A stretch of DNA of 64,000 nt, taken from Streptomyces sp. NBC_01275 (lineage in GTDB: Bacteria > Actinomycetota > Actinomycetes > Streptomycetales > Streptomycetaceae). The translations under genes and the position numbers were made by a program. Shown piece after piece: positions 1 through 8,174 of this stretch (positions within the stretch are counted from its first letter, which is position 1; each line of letters opens with the position of its first letter). The stretch is from assembly GCF_026340655.1 (NCBI RefSeq), contig NZ_JAPEOZ010000001.1, forward strand, positions 4,898,001 to 4,962,000, read 5' to 3'. The notes under the pieces are model-generated. The model saw only the letters and a program-made list of their open reading frames with translations. It searched no databases and had not been told where the DNA came from.

Positions 1-2070
1 GTAGGCGACGTCCTTGATGGTGCCGAGCGGCCGTGGGTTGCCGTGTACGCGGGTGGTCAGCCGGCACACGGTGACGAAGCAGCGGCGGGCCAGGTCCTCC
101 CAGCCCGCGGCCGGGGCGATGCCGACCCGGTGGACCAGCGTGGCCAGGTTGTGCGTCGTGAGGATCTGCGCCTGTTCGATCACCTTCCCGTTCGCGGCCA
201 CCGACCCCGACCTCGACCCCGACGAAGCGGCCCCTGCCCGCTGCAGGCACAGCTTCGCGAACCCCGGGGAGGTCCTCGCGCCGTACGACCGCGTCAGGGC
301 CTCGCCGGTCTCGGCGATCGCCAGGTTGCGGATCGCCTGGTAGTCGATGGCGTAGTAGCGCTCGTAGAGGGAGCCGCCGCCGAGGAGTTCCGCCGCGATG
401 CGGGCCGCGGCGAGGAACTTCGGGGTGAAGGCGCCCATGAAGATGTCCGCGGCGAGTTCCTCGACGAGCGGAGCGCCGAGTTCGGCCTGGCGGGCGAGGA
501 CGGACAGTTCACGGACCAGGGGGTTGGGCAGGATCGTGCCCGGGAAGGCCTGCACGGCCAACTCGCCCAGCTGCCGCAACGCGACGGCCGACACCGCGTC
601 GTTCTCCCGGGCGTGCCCGGCGACGGCCCGTACCCAGGGCAGCTCCTCGGCCCGCACCTGTCGTACGAGACTGAGCAGCAGCAGCGAACGACGGTCGCTG
701 AACGCACGGTGGTTCGCGGCCGCGAGCGCACGCAGCGCCGGGTCGGGGTAGGCCTGCGTGCTGGTCGCGGCGACGAGCTGCGGCACGAGCTCGGCCAGCA
801 CCTCGGCCGAGGGCACGACACCGCGCTCCACGAGCGTGCCGAGGGGCGCGCTCAGCGCGGCCTCGACGGGCTGCCGGACGGCGGCCGGAATCGCCGCCCC
901 CGTCGGCAGTCCCGTCTCCCGGGCCTCCGGCTCGCTCACCGGGACGAGCAGCGGCGCGACCTCGGCCACGCCCGTCTCCTGGTCGAGCCCGGCCAGCCGG
1001 CCGAGCACGAGCTGGGCCAGGGCGTGGTGGGAGGGAAGCGCGGCCTGGGCGGCCTGCGCCCGGCGCAGCGCGGTGTGCGGTCCGGAGCCGGGCAGCCCGC
1101 GCCGGCGCACCATGGCGGTGACGGCGTGCCGCAGCAGCCCGAGCCGACGTGCGTCGAGCGCCCGTCCGGCGACGGTCTCCTCCAGCGCGCCCCGCAGGAT
1201 CGCCAGGTTCTGCTTGGGGTCGCGGTGCTTGGTGCAGTACGTGTGCCGCTTCGCGAGCGCGCGGTAGCGCACCAGCAGCTGGGCGCCCCGCTCGTGCCAG
1301 GCCTCGCGGGCGCGGGAGTCGGGCGCCGGCACCCGGACGGTTCCGTCGTCGTCGGCCGTCTCCAGCCAGTGCGCGAGCAGTTCGTCCGCGAACGGCTGCC
1401 AGACGCTCAGGGCCTCCCGCTGTGTCTCCACGGCACGGCTCGGCCGTCGTCGGATCAGGGTGTCGACGGCCTCGGAGACGGTGCGCCGGTGCACGGCGCC
1501 GGAGTCGGGCGCCGGCCGGTCGGTCGGCCGCGGGGCGAACCGCAGCCGCCCCGCGAACGGCATCAGTTCCTCGACGAGTTCGAGCGCCGCGTCCGTCTCC
1601 CCGGCCCGGCCCAGCCAGGCCACGGTGAGTAGGGCGGCCTCCTCGGGGACGGTCACCTCGTAGCGGGTGCTGTCCAGCAGCGCGTAGAGCCGCCCGAGCC
1701 CCTCCTCCGACAGCCAGTACGCGAACAGCGCCTGCCGGTCCTCGGGCACCCCGGCCCGACGCGCGGTCTCGATCTCGTACGCCGTGAGCGGACCGCCCGC
1801 GCTGGGCTTGCCGGTGGCGAAGCCGCCGCGGAGGACCTCGGGCGTCACCCAGGCGGGCAGTTCCTTGACCGGGGTGCGGGAGCCGATGGTCAGCCGGCCG
1901 TCGGCCATGCCGGCGAGGACGGCCCGCCAGCCCTGGCCGCGCTGCTGCGCCCGGCGTCGGGTCTCGGGGTCCTGGTGGGTGAGCGCGGTGCGGAGCGCCT
2001 TGGCCAGCTGGCCGGAGGCGTAGCCCGGGTTGGCCTGTGCGGGATGCTGCTGGTCAGCGTCGTCGTTCAT
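1..2070 (-). CDS. Large helical protein of unknown function (3' end outside window)
   Basis: An open frame of 690 codons starts at ATG 2068-2070 and runs off the left edge, so the C-terminus is not seen. I do not recognise a named family. The visible protein is soluble, rich in Ala, Leu and Arg, and looks like consecutive amphipathic helices (HEAT-like), with no signal peptide or membrane segment. Conserved-looking patches are a Cys/His cluster near residue 250 (TYCTKHRDPKQN) and, close to the edge, YERYYAIDYQAIRNLA and ILTTHNLATLV. The ATG lies only 3 nt behind the tRNA-like element at 2074-2145 and has no Shine-Dalgarno sequence, so translation is probably leaderless after RNA processing. 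The next in-frame ATG is about 50 codons in. The context suggests the protein acts with, or is regulated by, the two tRNA-like RNAs. That is inference. Confidence 0.72.
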   Translation of the reverse strand, partial: MNDDADQQHPAQANPGYASGQLAKALRTALTHQDPETRRRAQQRGQGWRAVLAGMADGRLTIGSRTPVKELPAWVTPEVLRGGFATGKPSAGGPLTAYEIETARRAGVPEDRQALFAYWLSEEGLGRLYALLDSTRYEVTVPEEAALLTVAWLGRAGETDAALELVEELMPFAGRLRFAPRPTDRPAPDSGAVHRRTVSEAVDTLIRRRPSRAVETQREALSVWQPFADELLAHWLETADDDGTVRVPAPDSRAREAWHERGAQLLVRYRALAKRHTYCTKHRDPKQNLAILRGALEETVAGRALDARRLGLLRHAVTAMVRRRGLPGSGPHTALRRAQAAQAALPSHHALAQLVLGRLAGLDQETGVAEVAPLLVPVSEPEARETGLPTGAAIPAAVRQPVEAALSAPLGTLVERGVVPSAEVLAELVPQLVAATSTQAYPDPALRALAAANHRAFSDRRSLLLLSLVRQVRAEELPWVRAVAGHARENDAVSAVALRQLGELAVQAFPGTILPNPLVRELSVLARQAELGAPLVEELAADIFMGAFTPKFLAAARIAAELLGGGSLYERYYAIDYQAIRNLAIAETGEALTRSYGARTSPGFAKLCLQRAGAASSGSRSGSVAANGKVIEQAQILTTHNLATLVHRVGIAPAAGWEDLARRCFVTVCRLTTRVHGNPRPLGTIKDVAY

Positions 2071-2073
2071 AAG

Positions 2074-2145
2074 CCGACGTGGCGGGTACCGCCCCCGCGC
2101 CCTCCGGGTCTCGAGCCCGGCGCTCTTCTGCTGAGCTACACGCCG
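2074..2145 (-). tRNA. tRNA-like RNA A, anticodon CGA, abnormal elbow
   Basis: 72 nt fold as a full cloverleaf: 7-bp acceptor (CGGCGTG/CACGTCG, one G-U), 4-bp D stem (GCTC/GAGC), 5-bp anticodon stem (CCGGG/CCCGG) with loop CTCGAGA, 5-nt variable loop and 5-bp T stem (GCGGG/CCCGC). The anticodon would be CGA (serine codon UCG), yet a true tRNA-Ser has a long variable arm, which is absent here. The T-loop is GGCGGTA instead of TTCRANY, and the D-loop lacks the GG pair. The discriminator is G and no CCA is encoded. It may be a tRNA mimic, a specialised tRNA or a decaying gene. Confidence 0.6.
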
Positions 2146-2150
2146 TTGAG

Positions 2151-2223
2151 CCGACGTGGCGGGTTCCGCCCCCGCGACCCCCGGGTTTGCAGCCCGGTGC
2201 TCTGGCTACTGAGCTACACGTCG
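2151..2223 (-). tRNA. tRNA-like RNA B, anticodon GCA (Cys), abnormal elbow
   Basis: 73 nt fold as a perfect cloverleaf: acceptor CGACGTG/CACGTCG without mismatch, D stem GCTC/GAGC, anticodon stem CCGGG/CCCGG with loop CTGCAAA (anticodon GCA, cysteine), variable loop GGGTC and T stem GCGGG/CCCGC. The T-loop GGCGGAA lacks T54, T55 and A58, and the D-loop AGTAGCCA lacks G18-G19. D-loop GCC could pair with T-loop GGC as a replacement elbow contact. It is a paralogue of the element 5 nt downstream. The stems are intact, which argues against a random pseudogene. Confidence 0.62.
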
Positions 2224-2232
2224 ATGAGCCCG

Positions 2233-2262
2233 ACGGTAGACGTCGAACGGGCGTCCGGACAA
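2233..2262 (-). promoter_or_regulatory. Promoter of the tRNA-like pair
   Basis: On the minus strand TTGTCC (2257-2262) and TACCGT (2233-2238) are separated by 18 nt, a usual Streptomyces -35/-10 arrangement. The predicted start lies a few bases before the 5' end of tRNA-like RNA B (2223). Transcription would pass through B, A and the protein gene in that order. Confidence 0.5.
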
Positions 2263-2265
2263 ACG

Positions 2266-2281
2266 GGTTTCACGTGAAACA
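2266..2281. other. parS centromere site 1
   Basis: Contains the perfect 14-bp palindrome GTTTCACGTGAAAC (2267-2280), the core of the ParB-binding parS consensus known from Streptomyces and Bacillus. It lies between the MFS gene end and the tRNA-like promoter. In Streptomyces such sites cluster around oriC and organise the chromosome during sporulation. Confidence 0.88.
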
Positions 2282-2282
2282 T

Positions 2283-2318
2283 GGAGCCGTCAGAGCCGTC
2301 AGAGCCGTCAGAGCCGCC
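2283..2318. repeat. 9-bp tandem repeat
   Basis: GAGCCGTCA is repeated three times, followed by a partial copy (GAGCCGCCA). It is non-coding, between parS and the end of the MFS gene. No function is evident. Confidence 0.6.
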
Positions 2319-2356
2319 ACGGCCGCCAAACTCGCCAGGTCCCGTTGGGTCTGGTC

Positions 2357-3679
2357 TCACCCGGCCTGTGCCGGCACATGCACCGTCTCCACCCGGCTGG
2401 CCACCAGCCGCTCCCGCTCCCGCCGGGCCGCCCGCTTGCGCAGCCGCAGGATCTGGCTGACGCCGAGCGCCTGGAGGACGAAGACGAACGAGAAGGCGAC
2501 GGTGTAGTCGCCGCCGGTCGCGTCCAGCAGCACGCCGACCGCGAACAGGGTCGTCATGGAGGCGACGAAGCCGCCCATGTTCGTGATGCCGGACGCGGTG
2601 CCCTGCCGCTCGGGCGGGTTCGCGGGGCGGGCGAAGTCGAAGCCGAGCATGGAGGCGGGACCGCAGGCGCCCAGTACCCCGCAGAGCGTCAGGAGCAGCC
2701 ACATCGGGGCGTGCTCGCCGGGGTAGGCCAGCGTCGTCGCCCAGATCAGCGCGGTCGCCCCGACCGTGCCCAGTGCCAGCGGCAGCCGCGCCTCGTGGCG
2801 CCGGGCGACGATCTGGCCGTAGACGAGGCCGAAGACCATGTTGGAGAGCACCACCAGGGTCAGCAGCTCGCCGGCCGTGGCCCGGCTCAGGCCCTGTGCC
2901 TCGACCAGGAACGGCAGGCCCCACAGGAGCAGGAACACCATGGCCGGGAACTGGGTGGTGAAATGCACCCACAGGCCCAGCCGGGTCCCGGGCTCCCGCC
3001 AGGACGCGGTGATCTGACGGCGGACGTACGCGGCGCCCAGGTGCGGGACCGGGGCGGGCTCATGGCCCTCGGGGTGGTCCTTCAGGAACAGCAGGAGCAG
3101 GACCAGCACCACCACGCCGGCGAGCGCGCTGCCCGCGAACGAGGCCGTCCAGCCGATGCCGTGCAGCAGCCGGGCCAGCAGCAGGGTGGAGACCAGGTTG
3201 CCCGCCATCCCGGCCAGACCCGCGAGCTGTGCGACCAGCGGTCCGCGCCGCGCCGGGAACCAGCGGGTCCCCAGCCGCAGCACGCTGATGAACGTCATCG
3301 CGTCCCCGCACCCGAGCAGCGCGCGCGAGGCGAGCGCCGTGCCGTACGTGGGGGAGAAGGCGAAGCCGAGCTGTCCCGCAGTGAAGAGTACGACGCCGAT
3401 GGTCAGGACCTTCTTGGTGCCGAGCCGGTCGACCAGCAGGCCCACGGGTATCTGCATGCCCGCGTAGACCAGGAGCTGGAGGATCGAGAAGGTCGACAGG
3501 GCCGAGGCGTTCACATGGAAGCGGTCGGCGGCGTCGAGCCCGGCCACCCCCAGCGACGTACGGAAGATGACGGCGACGAAGTAGACGGAGACGCCGATCC
3601 CCCAGACGGCCATGGCGCGCCGTCCGCCGGGCGGGTCACCCGGAAGGGTGGAGTTGGCCGAGAGACGACCGGCGCTCAT
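2357..3679 (-). CDS. MFS transporter
   Basis: 440 residues with about 12 hydrophobic segments, as usual for the major facilitator superfamily. The loop motif after helix 2 reads GLLVDRLGTKKVL, the MFS signature GxLaDrxGrkxxl, and VLRLGTRWFPARRG follows helix 4. The ATG at 3677-3679 overlaps the stop of the GntR gene (ATGA), so the two genes are translationally coupled and form one operon. The substrate cannot be read from the sequence. The resemblance is to nitrate/sugar-acid/drug type MFS proteins controlled by a FadR-type regulator. The C-terminus is short, Arg-rich and cytoplasmic. It is probably regulated by the upstream GntR protein binding a carboxylic acid ligand, which is family-based inference. 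Confidence 0.88.
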   Translation of the reverse strand: MSAGRLSANSTLPGDPPGGRRAMAVWGIGVSVYFVAVIFRTSLGVAGLDAADRFHVNASALSTFSILQLLVYAGMQIPVGLLVDRLGTKKVLTIGVVLFTAGQLGFAFSPTYGTALASRALLGCGDAMTFISVLRLGTRWFPARRGPLVAQLAGLAGMAGNLVSTLLLARLLHGIGWTASFAGSALAGVVVLVLLLLFLKDHPEGHEPAPVPHLGAAYVRRQITASWREPGTRLGLWVHFTTQFPAMVFLLLWGLPFLVEAQGLSRATAGELLTLVVLSNMVFGLVYGQIVARRHEARLPLALGTVGATALIWATTLAYPGEHAPMWLLLTLCGVLGACGPASMLGFDFARPANPPERQGTASGITNMGGFVASMTTLFAVGVLLDATGGDYTVAFSFVFVLQALGVSQILRLRKRAARRERERLVASRVETVHVPAQAG

Positions 3680-4407
3680 CGGACCTCTCCCCGCGCCAGA
3701 TGCGAGAACCAGCCGACGTGCCGGTGGACGATCCCGACCGCCGCTTCCGCGTCTCCGGCGCGCAGCGCCTGCAGGATCTCCTCGTGCTCGGTGAGCGTCT
3801 TGGCGATCCGGTCGGGGTGGGAGTGCAGCACCGCCACGCCCATCCGCAGCTGGCGGTCGCGGAGTTGGTCGTACAGCCTCGAGAGGATCTCGTTGCCGCC
3901 GCTGCGCACGATCTCCGCGTGGAAGCAGCGGTCGGTGACGGCGGCCGCGGCCAGGTCGCCCGCGGCGGCCTGCTCCTTCTGCTTGGCCAGCAGCTTCTCC
4001 AGCCGTTCGATCAGCCCGGCGGGCGCGGGCACGGCCTTGCGCGCCGCGTGCTCCTCGACGAGCAGCCGGGTCTCCACGACGTCCGCGATCTCCTGCGCGG
4101 AGACCGGCAGGACCAGCGCGCCCTTCTTCGGGTAGAGCTTGATCAGTCCCTCCACCTCGAGCCGCAGCAGGGCCTCGCGCACCGGGGTCCGCGAAACCCC
4201 TACGGCGTCGGCGAGTTCGCCCTCGGTGAGCAGGGTGCCGCCCTCGTAACGACGGTCCAGGACGCCCTGCTTGATGTGGGCGTAGACGCGGTCGGCGGCG
4301 GGTGGCTGCTTGGCCGGAGCCGGAGCCGGAGCCGGAGCCGAGGCAGGGGTGGAGTCGGGGGCGGAGACAGGGGTGGGAGCGAGGGCTGTCGGGGCGGAGG
4401 ACGGCAT
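3676..4407 (-). CDS. GntR family regulator, FCD (FadR-like) type
   Basis: 243 residues from ATG 4405-4407. After a low-complexity Pro/Ala tail (about residues 1-33) comes a winged helix with RVYAHIKQGVLDRRYEGG, LLTEGELADAVGVSRTPVREALLRLEVEGLI and the wing KKGALVLPVS. The C-terminal all-helical domain (about 105-240) has the FCD pattern ETRLLVEEHAARKA, FHAEIVRSGGNEIL and HEEILQALRAGDAEAA, with histidines that often hold a metal in this family. It overlaps the MFS gene by 4 bp. Upstream, TTGTATCTATC may be part of its operator or promoter, and the transcript could be almost leaderless. An upstream in-frame start at 4503 exists, but the N-terminus it adds is not protein-like. Confidence 0.88.
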   Translation of the reverse strand: MPSSAPTALAPTPVSAPDSTPASAPAPAPAPAKQPPAADRVYAHIKQGVLDRRYEGGTLLTEGELADAVGVSRTPVREALLRLEVEGLIKLYPKKGALVLPVSAQEIADVVETRLLVEEHAARKAVPAPAGLIERLEKLLAKQKEQAAAGDLAAAAVTDRCFHAEIVRSGGNEILSRLYDQLRDRQLRMGVAVLHSHPDRIAKTLTEHEEILQALRAGDAEAAVGIVHRHVGWFSHLARGEVR

Positions 4408-4608
4408 GGCCACAGGATAGATACAACACGTACGCATCGGGAGGCGCGTCCAGCATGCGGGACCGCGGCGGGAGTAGTCAGAAATTCGTCCCAGCAGCCG
4501 CACAACCTTGTGTGCTACTTACGTGTCACACACGTGCGGCCCCACTCTTCGTTCCCCACGCAACTCGGCCGCATCGCAGGGACATTCGACGTAATCGGGG
4601 TATTTCAG

Positions 4609-5511
4609 TTGATAACCGCAATCAAGGGCATCCGGGTCCGCCGAGCCGCAGCCGTCTCCGTCACGGCCAGTGCAGTGCTTGCGGCCGGAGTCCTCACCGC
4701 GGCTCCCGCGCAAGCCGTGACGACGCCCACGATCGTGGCCAAGACGGGCTACGTGATGAACAACGCGAACGGCGCGAAGCTGTACGGCAAGGGCATGGAC
4801 ACCAAGCTGTCCACCGGCTCCACCACGAAGATCATGACGGCGAACGTCGTGCTGTCGCAGACGAACCTCAACCTGGACGCCAAGGTCACGATCGTCAAGG
4901 CGTACAGCGACTACATCGTGGCGAACAACGCCTCGTCCGCCCGCCTGATCGTCGGTGACAAGGTCACCGTCCGTCAGCTGCTCTACGGGCTGATGCTGCC
5001 GTCGGGCTGCGACGCCGCGTACGCGCTGGCCGACAAGTTCGGCACGGGTACGACGCGCGCCGCGCGCGTGAAGAACTTCATCGCCAAGATGAACACCAAG
5101 GCGAAGTCGCTCGGCATGACGAACACGAAGTTCGACTCGTTCGACGGCATCGGCAACGGCTCCAACTACTCGACGGCCAAGGACCTGACGAAGCTCGCCA
5201 GCGCTTCGCTGAAGAACGCGAACTTCCGCGCGGTCGTCAAGACGAAGTCGTACACGGCCAAGACCATCACCAAGACGGGCACCACCCGCACCATGGGCGC
5301 CTGGACCAACACCAACACGCTGCTGAGCAGCTACAGCGGCACCATCGGCGTGAAGACGGGCTCCGGCCCGGAGGCGAAGTACTGCCTCGTCTTCGCCGCC
5401 ACCCGCAACGGCAAGACCGTCGTGGGCACGGTGCTGGCGTCCACCTCGGCGTCGGTGCGCGCCACGGACGCGACGAAGCTGCTGAACTACGGCTTCGCCC
5501 GGCTGGGCTGA
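4609..5511 (+). CDS. K15-type DD-transpeptidase / D-Ala-D-Ala carboxypeptidase (low-mass PBP)
   Basis: About 300 residues from TTG 4609-4611, with GGGG 10 nt upstream. A Sec signal peptide (RVRRAAAVSVTASAVLAAG) ends in APAQA near residue 36. The three active-site motifs of serine penicillin-recognising enzymes are present: STTK (S71-K74, nucleophile Ser), SGC (S132-C134) and KTGS near residue 247. SGC instead of SGN is the signature of the Streptomyces K15 DD-transpeptidase, so crosslinking of peptidoglycan outside the membrane is more likely than pure carboxypeptidase action. There is no C-terminal membrane anchor, so it is secreted. No ATG is available near the start, and GTG codons further upstream would add a long unlikely leader. 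A strong terminator follows. Confidence 0.9.
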   Translation: MITAIKGIRVRRAAAVSVTASAVLAAGVLTAAPAQAVTTPTIVAKTGYVMNNANGAKLYGKGMDTKLSTGSTTKIMTANVVLSQTNLNLDAKVTIVKAYSDYIVANNASSARLIVGDKVTVRQLLYGLMLPSGCDAAYALADKFGTGTTRAARVKNFIAKMNTKAKSLGMTNTKFDSFDGIGNGSNYSTAKDLTKLASASLKNANFRAVVKTKSYTAKTITKTGTTRTMGAWTNTNTLLSSYSGTIGVKTGSGPEAKYCLVFAATRNGKTVVGTVLASTSASVRATDATKLLNYGFARLG

Positions 5512-5536
5512 CGTCCGCGCACCTTTCGGCACTTCT

Positions 5537-5573
5537 GAACGGGCCCGTCGTGATCGCCACGACGGGCCCGTTC
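5537..5573 (+). terminator. Terminator of the DD-transpeptidase gene
   Basis: A perfect 16-bp stem (5537-5552 with 5558-5573, core ACGGGCCCGTCGTG) around a 5-nt loop lies 25 nt after the stop codon. There is no T-run, as is common in Streptomyces. Confidence 0.85.
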
Positions 5574-5725
5574 CGCGTCGGGCGCACACGGCACGGCAGA
5601 ATCAACGGCGGTACGACGGCGAAGCACATGCCGGACGACGCCGGAACGACGCCGGAACGACGCGGGAACTGCGCCGCATCGACGTCGCAACGACGTCTCA
5701 ACGACAGAAGATTGGACGTACATCC

Positions 5726-6250
5726 ATGGCGGAAGAACTGATCGCCACGCTCAACACGACCCTCGGCCAGATCGTGGTCAGGCTGTTCCCGGAGCACGCG
5801 CCGGAGACGGTGGCGAACTTCGTCGGGCTCGCCGACGGCAGCAAGTCCTGGCGTGATCCGGAGACCGGGGCTCCGGGGCAGGGACCGCTCTACAACGGCA
5901 CGATCTTCCACCGGGTCATCGACGGCTTCATGATCCAGGGCGGCGACCCGCTGGGCTCCGGCCGCGGCGGCCCGGGCTACGAGTTCAAGGACGAGTTCCA
6001 CCCGTCCCTCCGCTTCGACCGGCCCTACCTGCTGGCGATGGCCAACGCCGGGCCGGGGACCAACGGTTCGCAGTTCTTCATCACCGTCGGCCCGACCCCG
6101 CACCTCACCAACCGCCACACCATCTTCGGCGAGGTGCTCCAGGGCCAGGACGTCGTGGACGCGATCGCCAAGAGCCCGACCGGCCGCAACGACCGCCCCG
6201 CCACGGACATCGCCATCGAGTCCATCGCCGTGGACCGGCGTCAGGGCTAG
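5726..6250 (+). CDS. Peptidyl-prolyl cis-trans isomerase, cyclophilin type
   Basis: 174 residues, a complete single-domain cyclophilin. Catalytic and cyclosporin-pocket motifs are FHRVIDGFMIQGGDP (61-75, with Arg63 and Gln71), MANAGPGTNGSQFFITV (105-121, with Gln116 and Phe118) and HLTNRHTIFGEV (126-137). There is no signal peptide, so the enzyme acts on prolyl bonds in the cytoplasm. An insertion around residues 38-54 (SKSWRDPETGAPGQG) is typical of actinobacterial members. It has its own leader of about 150 nt with imperfect GACGCCGGAAC repeats. It is most likely a monocistronic housekeeping foldase. Confidence 0.95.
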   Translation: MAEELIATLNTTLGQIVVRLFPEHAPETVANFVGLADGSKSWRDPETGAPGQGPLYNGTIFHRVIDGFMIQGGDPLGSGRGGPGYEFKDEFHPSLRFDRPYLLAMANAGPGTNGSQFFITVGPTPHLTNRHTIFGEVLQGQDVVDAIAKSPTGRNDRPATDIAIESIAVDRRQG

Positions 6251-6322
6251 GACAGGCCCCACCGGGACCAGGGGCAAGGCCGGAGCCTCACCGGGCGCCC
6301 CCGCCCGCGCGGAGCCGCTGCG

Positions 6323-7147
6323 CTACTTCGTCACGGCGAAGTTGCGCAGGATCGCCTCCGTCAGGCGGGGCTCGCCCTCCGCCTTCACCCGGTCCGCGAC
6401 CGCCTCCGGGGTCACCCGGCCGCAGGCCAGCCGGACGTACGTCTCCCAGTCCAGGGCGAAGGAGGCGGCCGGGCCGAGGGCGGGGGCGGTCTCCAGGGTG
6501 CCGCGGCCCTGGATGTCGACGCGGATGGTGCGCAGGAACTCGATCGGCCCGTTCACGTCGAAGACGACGGCGGAGCTGCGCGGGGCGTCGGCCTTGACGG
6601 CGACGACCGACGGGAGCTCGGCGAGGAGCACGTCACAGGCGATGTGCGCGCCGGGGGAGTCGAGGTTGCCGGGCCGGCCGAGGGCGGCGCGCAGGTCCTG
6701 CTCGTGCACCCACACGGTGAACGCGTGGTTGCGCATCGACTCCTCCAGCGTCAGCTCGGCGCCCAGCGGGCCGCGCACCAGGGCGCCGGGCTGACGGGAC
6801 TCGTTGCGCAGCTGGCGGTTGCGCCGGATGATCGACAGCTCCAGCTCGGACGTCATCTCCGGCGCCGTGTGGTGGCGGCGGACGTCGACCTGCATCTCCA
6901 TGTACCGCTGGAGGTCGGTGGTGACGTGGAAAAGGTCGCGCGGGAGTGAGTGGATGGGCCGTGGATCGCCGTACATCTCACTGTCCAGGCCGATCACATG
7001 GGAGACGAGGTCGCGGACCGACCAGCCGGGGCACGGTGTCCGCCAGTTCCACTCGCCCTCCACAAGGGGCTGCACCAGCTCGGATATCGCTTCGATGGAG
7101 TGCGTCCAGGCGTCGGCGTAGGGCTGGAGGGTGGGATGCAGACTCAC
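6323..7147 (-). CDS. Maleylpyruvate isomerase N-terminal domain protein (mycothiol-dependent enzyme family)
   Basis: 274 residues from GTG 7145-7147, preceded by GAGGGG. The N-terminal half is the DinB-like four-helix domain of mycothiol-dependent enzymes: PLVEGEWNWRTPCPGWSVRDLVSHVIGLDSEM, where the histidine of SHVIG belongs to the usual metal triad, and HAFTVWVHEQDLR supplies the later histidine. The C-terminal half resembles the SCP-like domain often fused to it. In this family mycothiol serves as cofactor or the metal site catalyses isomerisation or thiol transfer. The actual substrate is unknown. It converges on the cyclophilin gene. The longer frame up to 7288 looks untranslated. Confidence 0.85.
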   Translation of the reverse strand: MSLHPTLQPYADAWTHSIEAISELVQPLVEGEWNWRTPCPGWSVRDLVSHVIGLDSEMYGDPRPIHSLPRDLFHVTTDLQRYMEMQVDVRRHHTAPEMTSELELSIIRRNRQLRNESRQPGALVRGPLGAELTLEESMRNHAFTVWVHEQDLRAALGRPGNLDSPGAHIACDVLLAELPSVVAVKADAPRSSAVVFDVNGPIEFLRTIRVDIQGRGTLETAPALGPAASFALDWETYVRLACGRVTPEAVADRVKAEGEPRLTEAILRNFAVTK

Positions 7148-7376
7148 GGAACGGGACCCCTCGGCGGTCGGTACACGGGTGGGCAGTGGGCGGCTGTGGC
7201 GGCGTTGCCGGCGGGCGGCGGTGGCTGTCGGCGGGTGTCGTGAAACTCCCCCGATTCTCGGCTGTGCTCGAATCGGGGGGACCCCCAAGTTACGCTGCTG
7301 TGAGGCACCCCGGCAGTGCTTTCGTGTGACGATCGTAGGCCTGTGTGGAGTACTCGAATGCCAGGACGGTGGTAGT

Positions 7377-8174
7377 GTGCGCGCCTCTCTGATCCAGATC
7401 GCCGTAGAAGCGGGCGAATCGGTTGAATCGCGACGGGAGCGGGTCGGCTCGCTGGTGCGCGAACAGGCCGGTTCCGCCGATCTCGTGGTGCTTCCGGAGC
7501 TGTGGACGACCGGGGCGTTCGCCTACGAGCTGTTCGGCAGCGAGGCCGAGCCGCTGCGGGGGCCGACGTACGAGGCGATGGCCAAGGCGGCGAGCGACGC
7601 GGGCGTGTGGCTGCACGCGGGCTCGATTCCGGAACAGGACCCCGCCGGTCCCCTCTACAACACGTCTCTCGTCTTCTCCCCCTCCGGTGAACTGGCCGCC
7701 GTCTACCGCAAGATCCACCGCTTCGGCTTCGACCGGGGCGAGGCCGTGCTGATGGGCGCGGGCGAGGACCTGGTGACGGTCCGCCTTCCCGAGACGACCG
7801 TCGGCGTGGCCACCTGCTACGACCTCCGTTTCCCCGAGCTGTTCCGTGGTCTCGTCGACGCCGGCGCCGAGACCTTCGTCCTGTCGGCGGGCTGGCCGGA
7901 GCGCCGCCGGGCGCACTGGACGCTGCTGGCCCAGGCGCGGGCGGTCGAGAACCAGGCGTTCGTGCTCGCGTGTGGAACGGCCGGGACGCACGCCGGAGTT
8001 CCGCAGGCGGGTCACTCGATCGTGGTCGATCCGTGGGGCGAGGTGCTGGCGGAGGCGGGGGCCGGCGAGCAGGTCCTCACCGTCGAGTTCGACCCCGGGA
8101 AGGTCGCGGCGACCCGGGAGCAGTTCCCGGCCCTGAAGGACAGGATGCTGGGCCTGCGCACCCCTGGACGTTAG
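7377..8174 (+). CDS. Carbon-nitrogen hydrolase (nitrilase superfamily amidase)
   Basis: 265 residues from GTG 7377-7379 with AGGACGG upstream. The catalytic triad is visible: Glu41 in VVLPELWTTG, Lys112 in VYRKIHRFGF and Cys147 in GVATCYDLRFPELF. These enzymes hydrolyse omega-amides or carbamoyl groups in the cytoplasm. The YDLRFPELFR context is shared with omega-amidase (Nit2-like) and related clades, so a role in removing alpha-ketoglutaramate-type compounds is possible but not shown. The stop overlaps the convergent LURP-one-like gene by 4 bp, leaving no room for a terminator. Confidence 0.9.
   Translation: MRASLIQIAVEAGESVESRRERVGSLVREQAGSADLVVLPELWTTGAFAYELFGSEAEPLRGPTYEAMAKAASDAGVWLHAGSIPEQDPAGPLYNTSLVFSPSGELAAVYRKIHRFGFDRGEAVLMGAGEDLVTVRLPETTVGVATCYDLRFPELFRGLVDAGAETFVLSAGWPERRRAHWTLLAQARAVENQAFVLACGTAGTHAGVPQAGHSIVVDPWGEVLAEAGAGEQVLTVEFDPGKVAATREQFPALKDRMLGLRTPGR

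Noticed and set aside
43..1632. Long plus-strand ORF opposite the first gene
   Set aside because: High-GC shadow frame: Arg/Gly/Pro-rich, without domain motifs. The minus-strand frame has proper codon bias.
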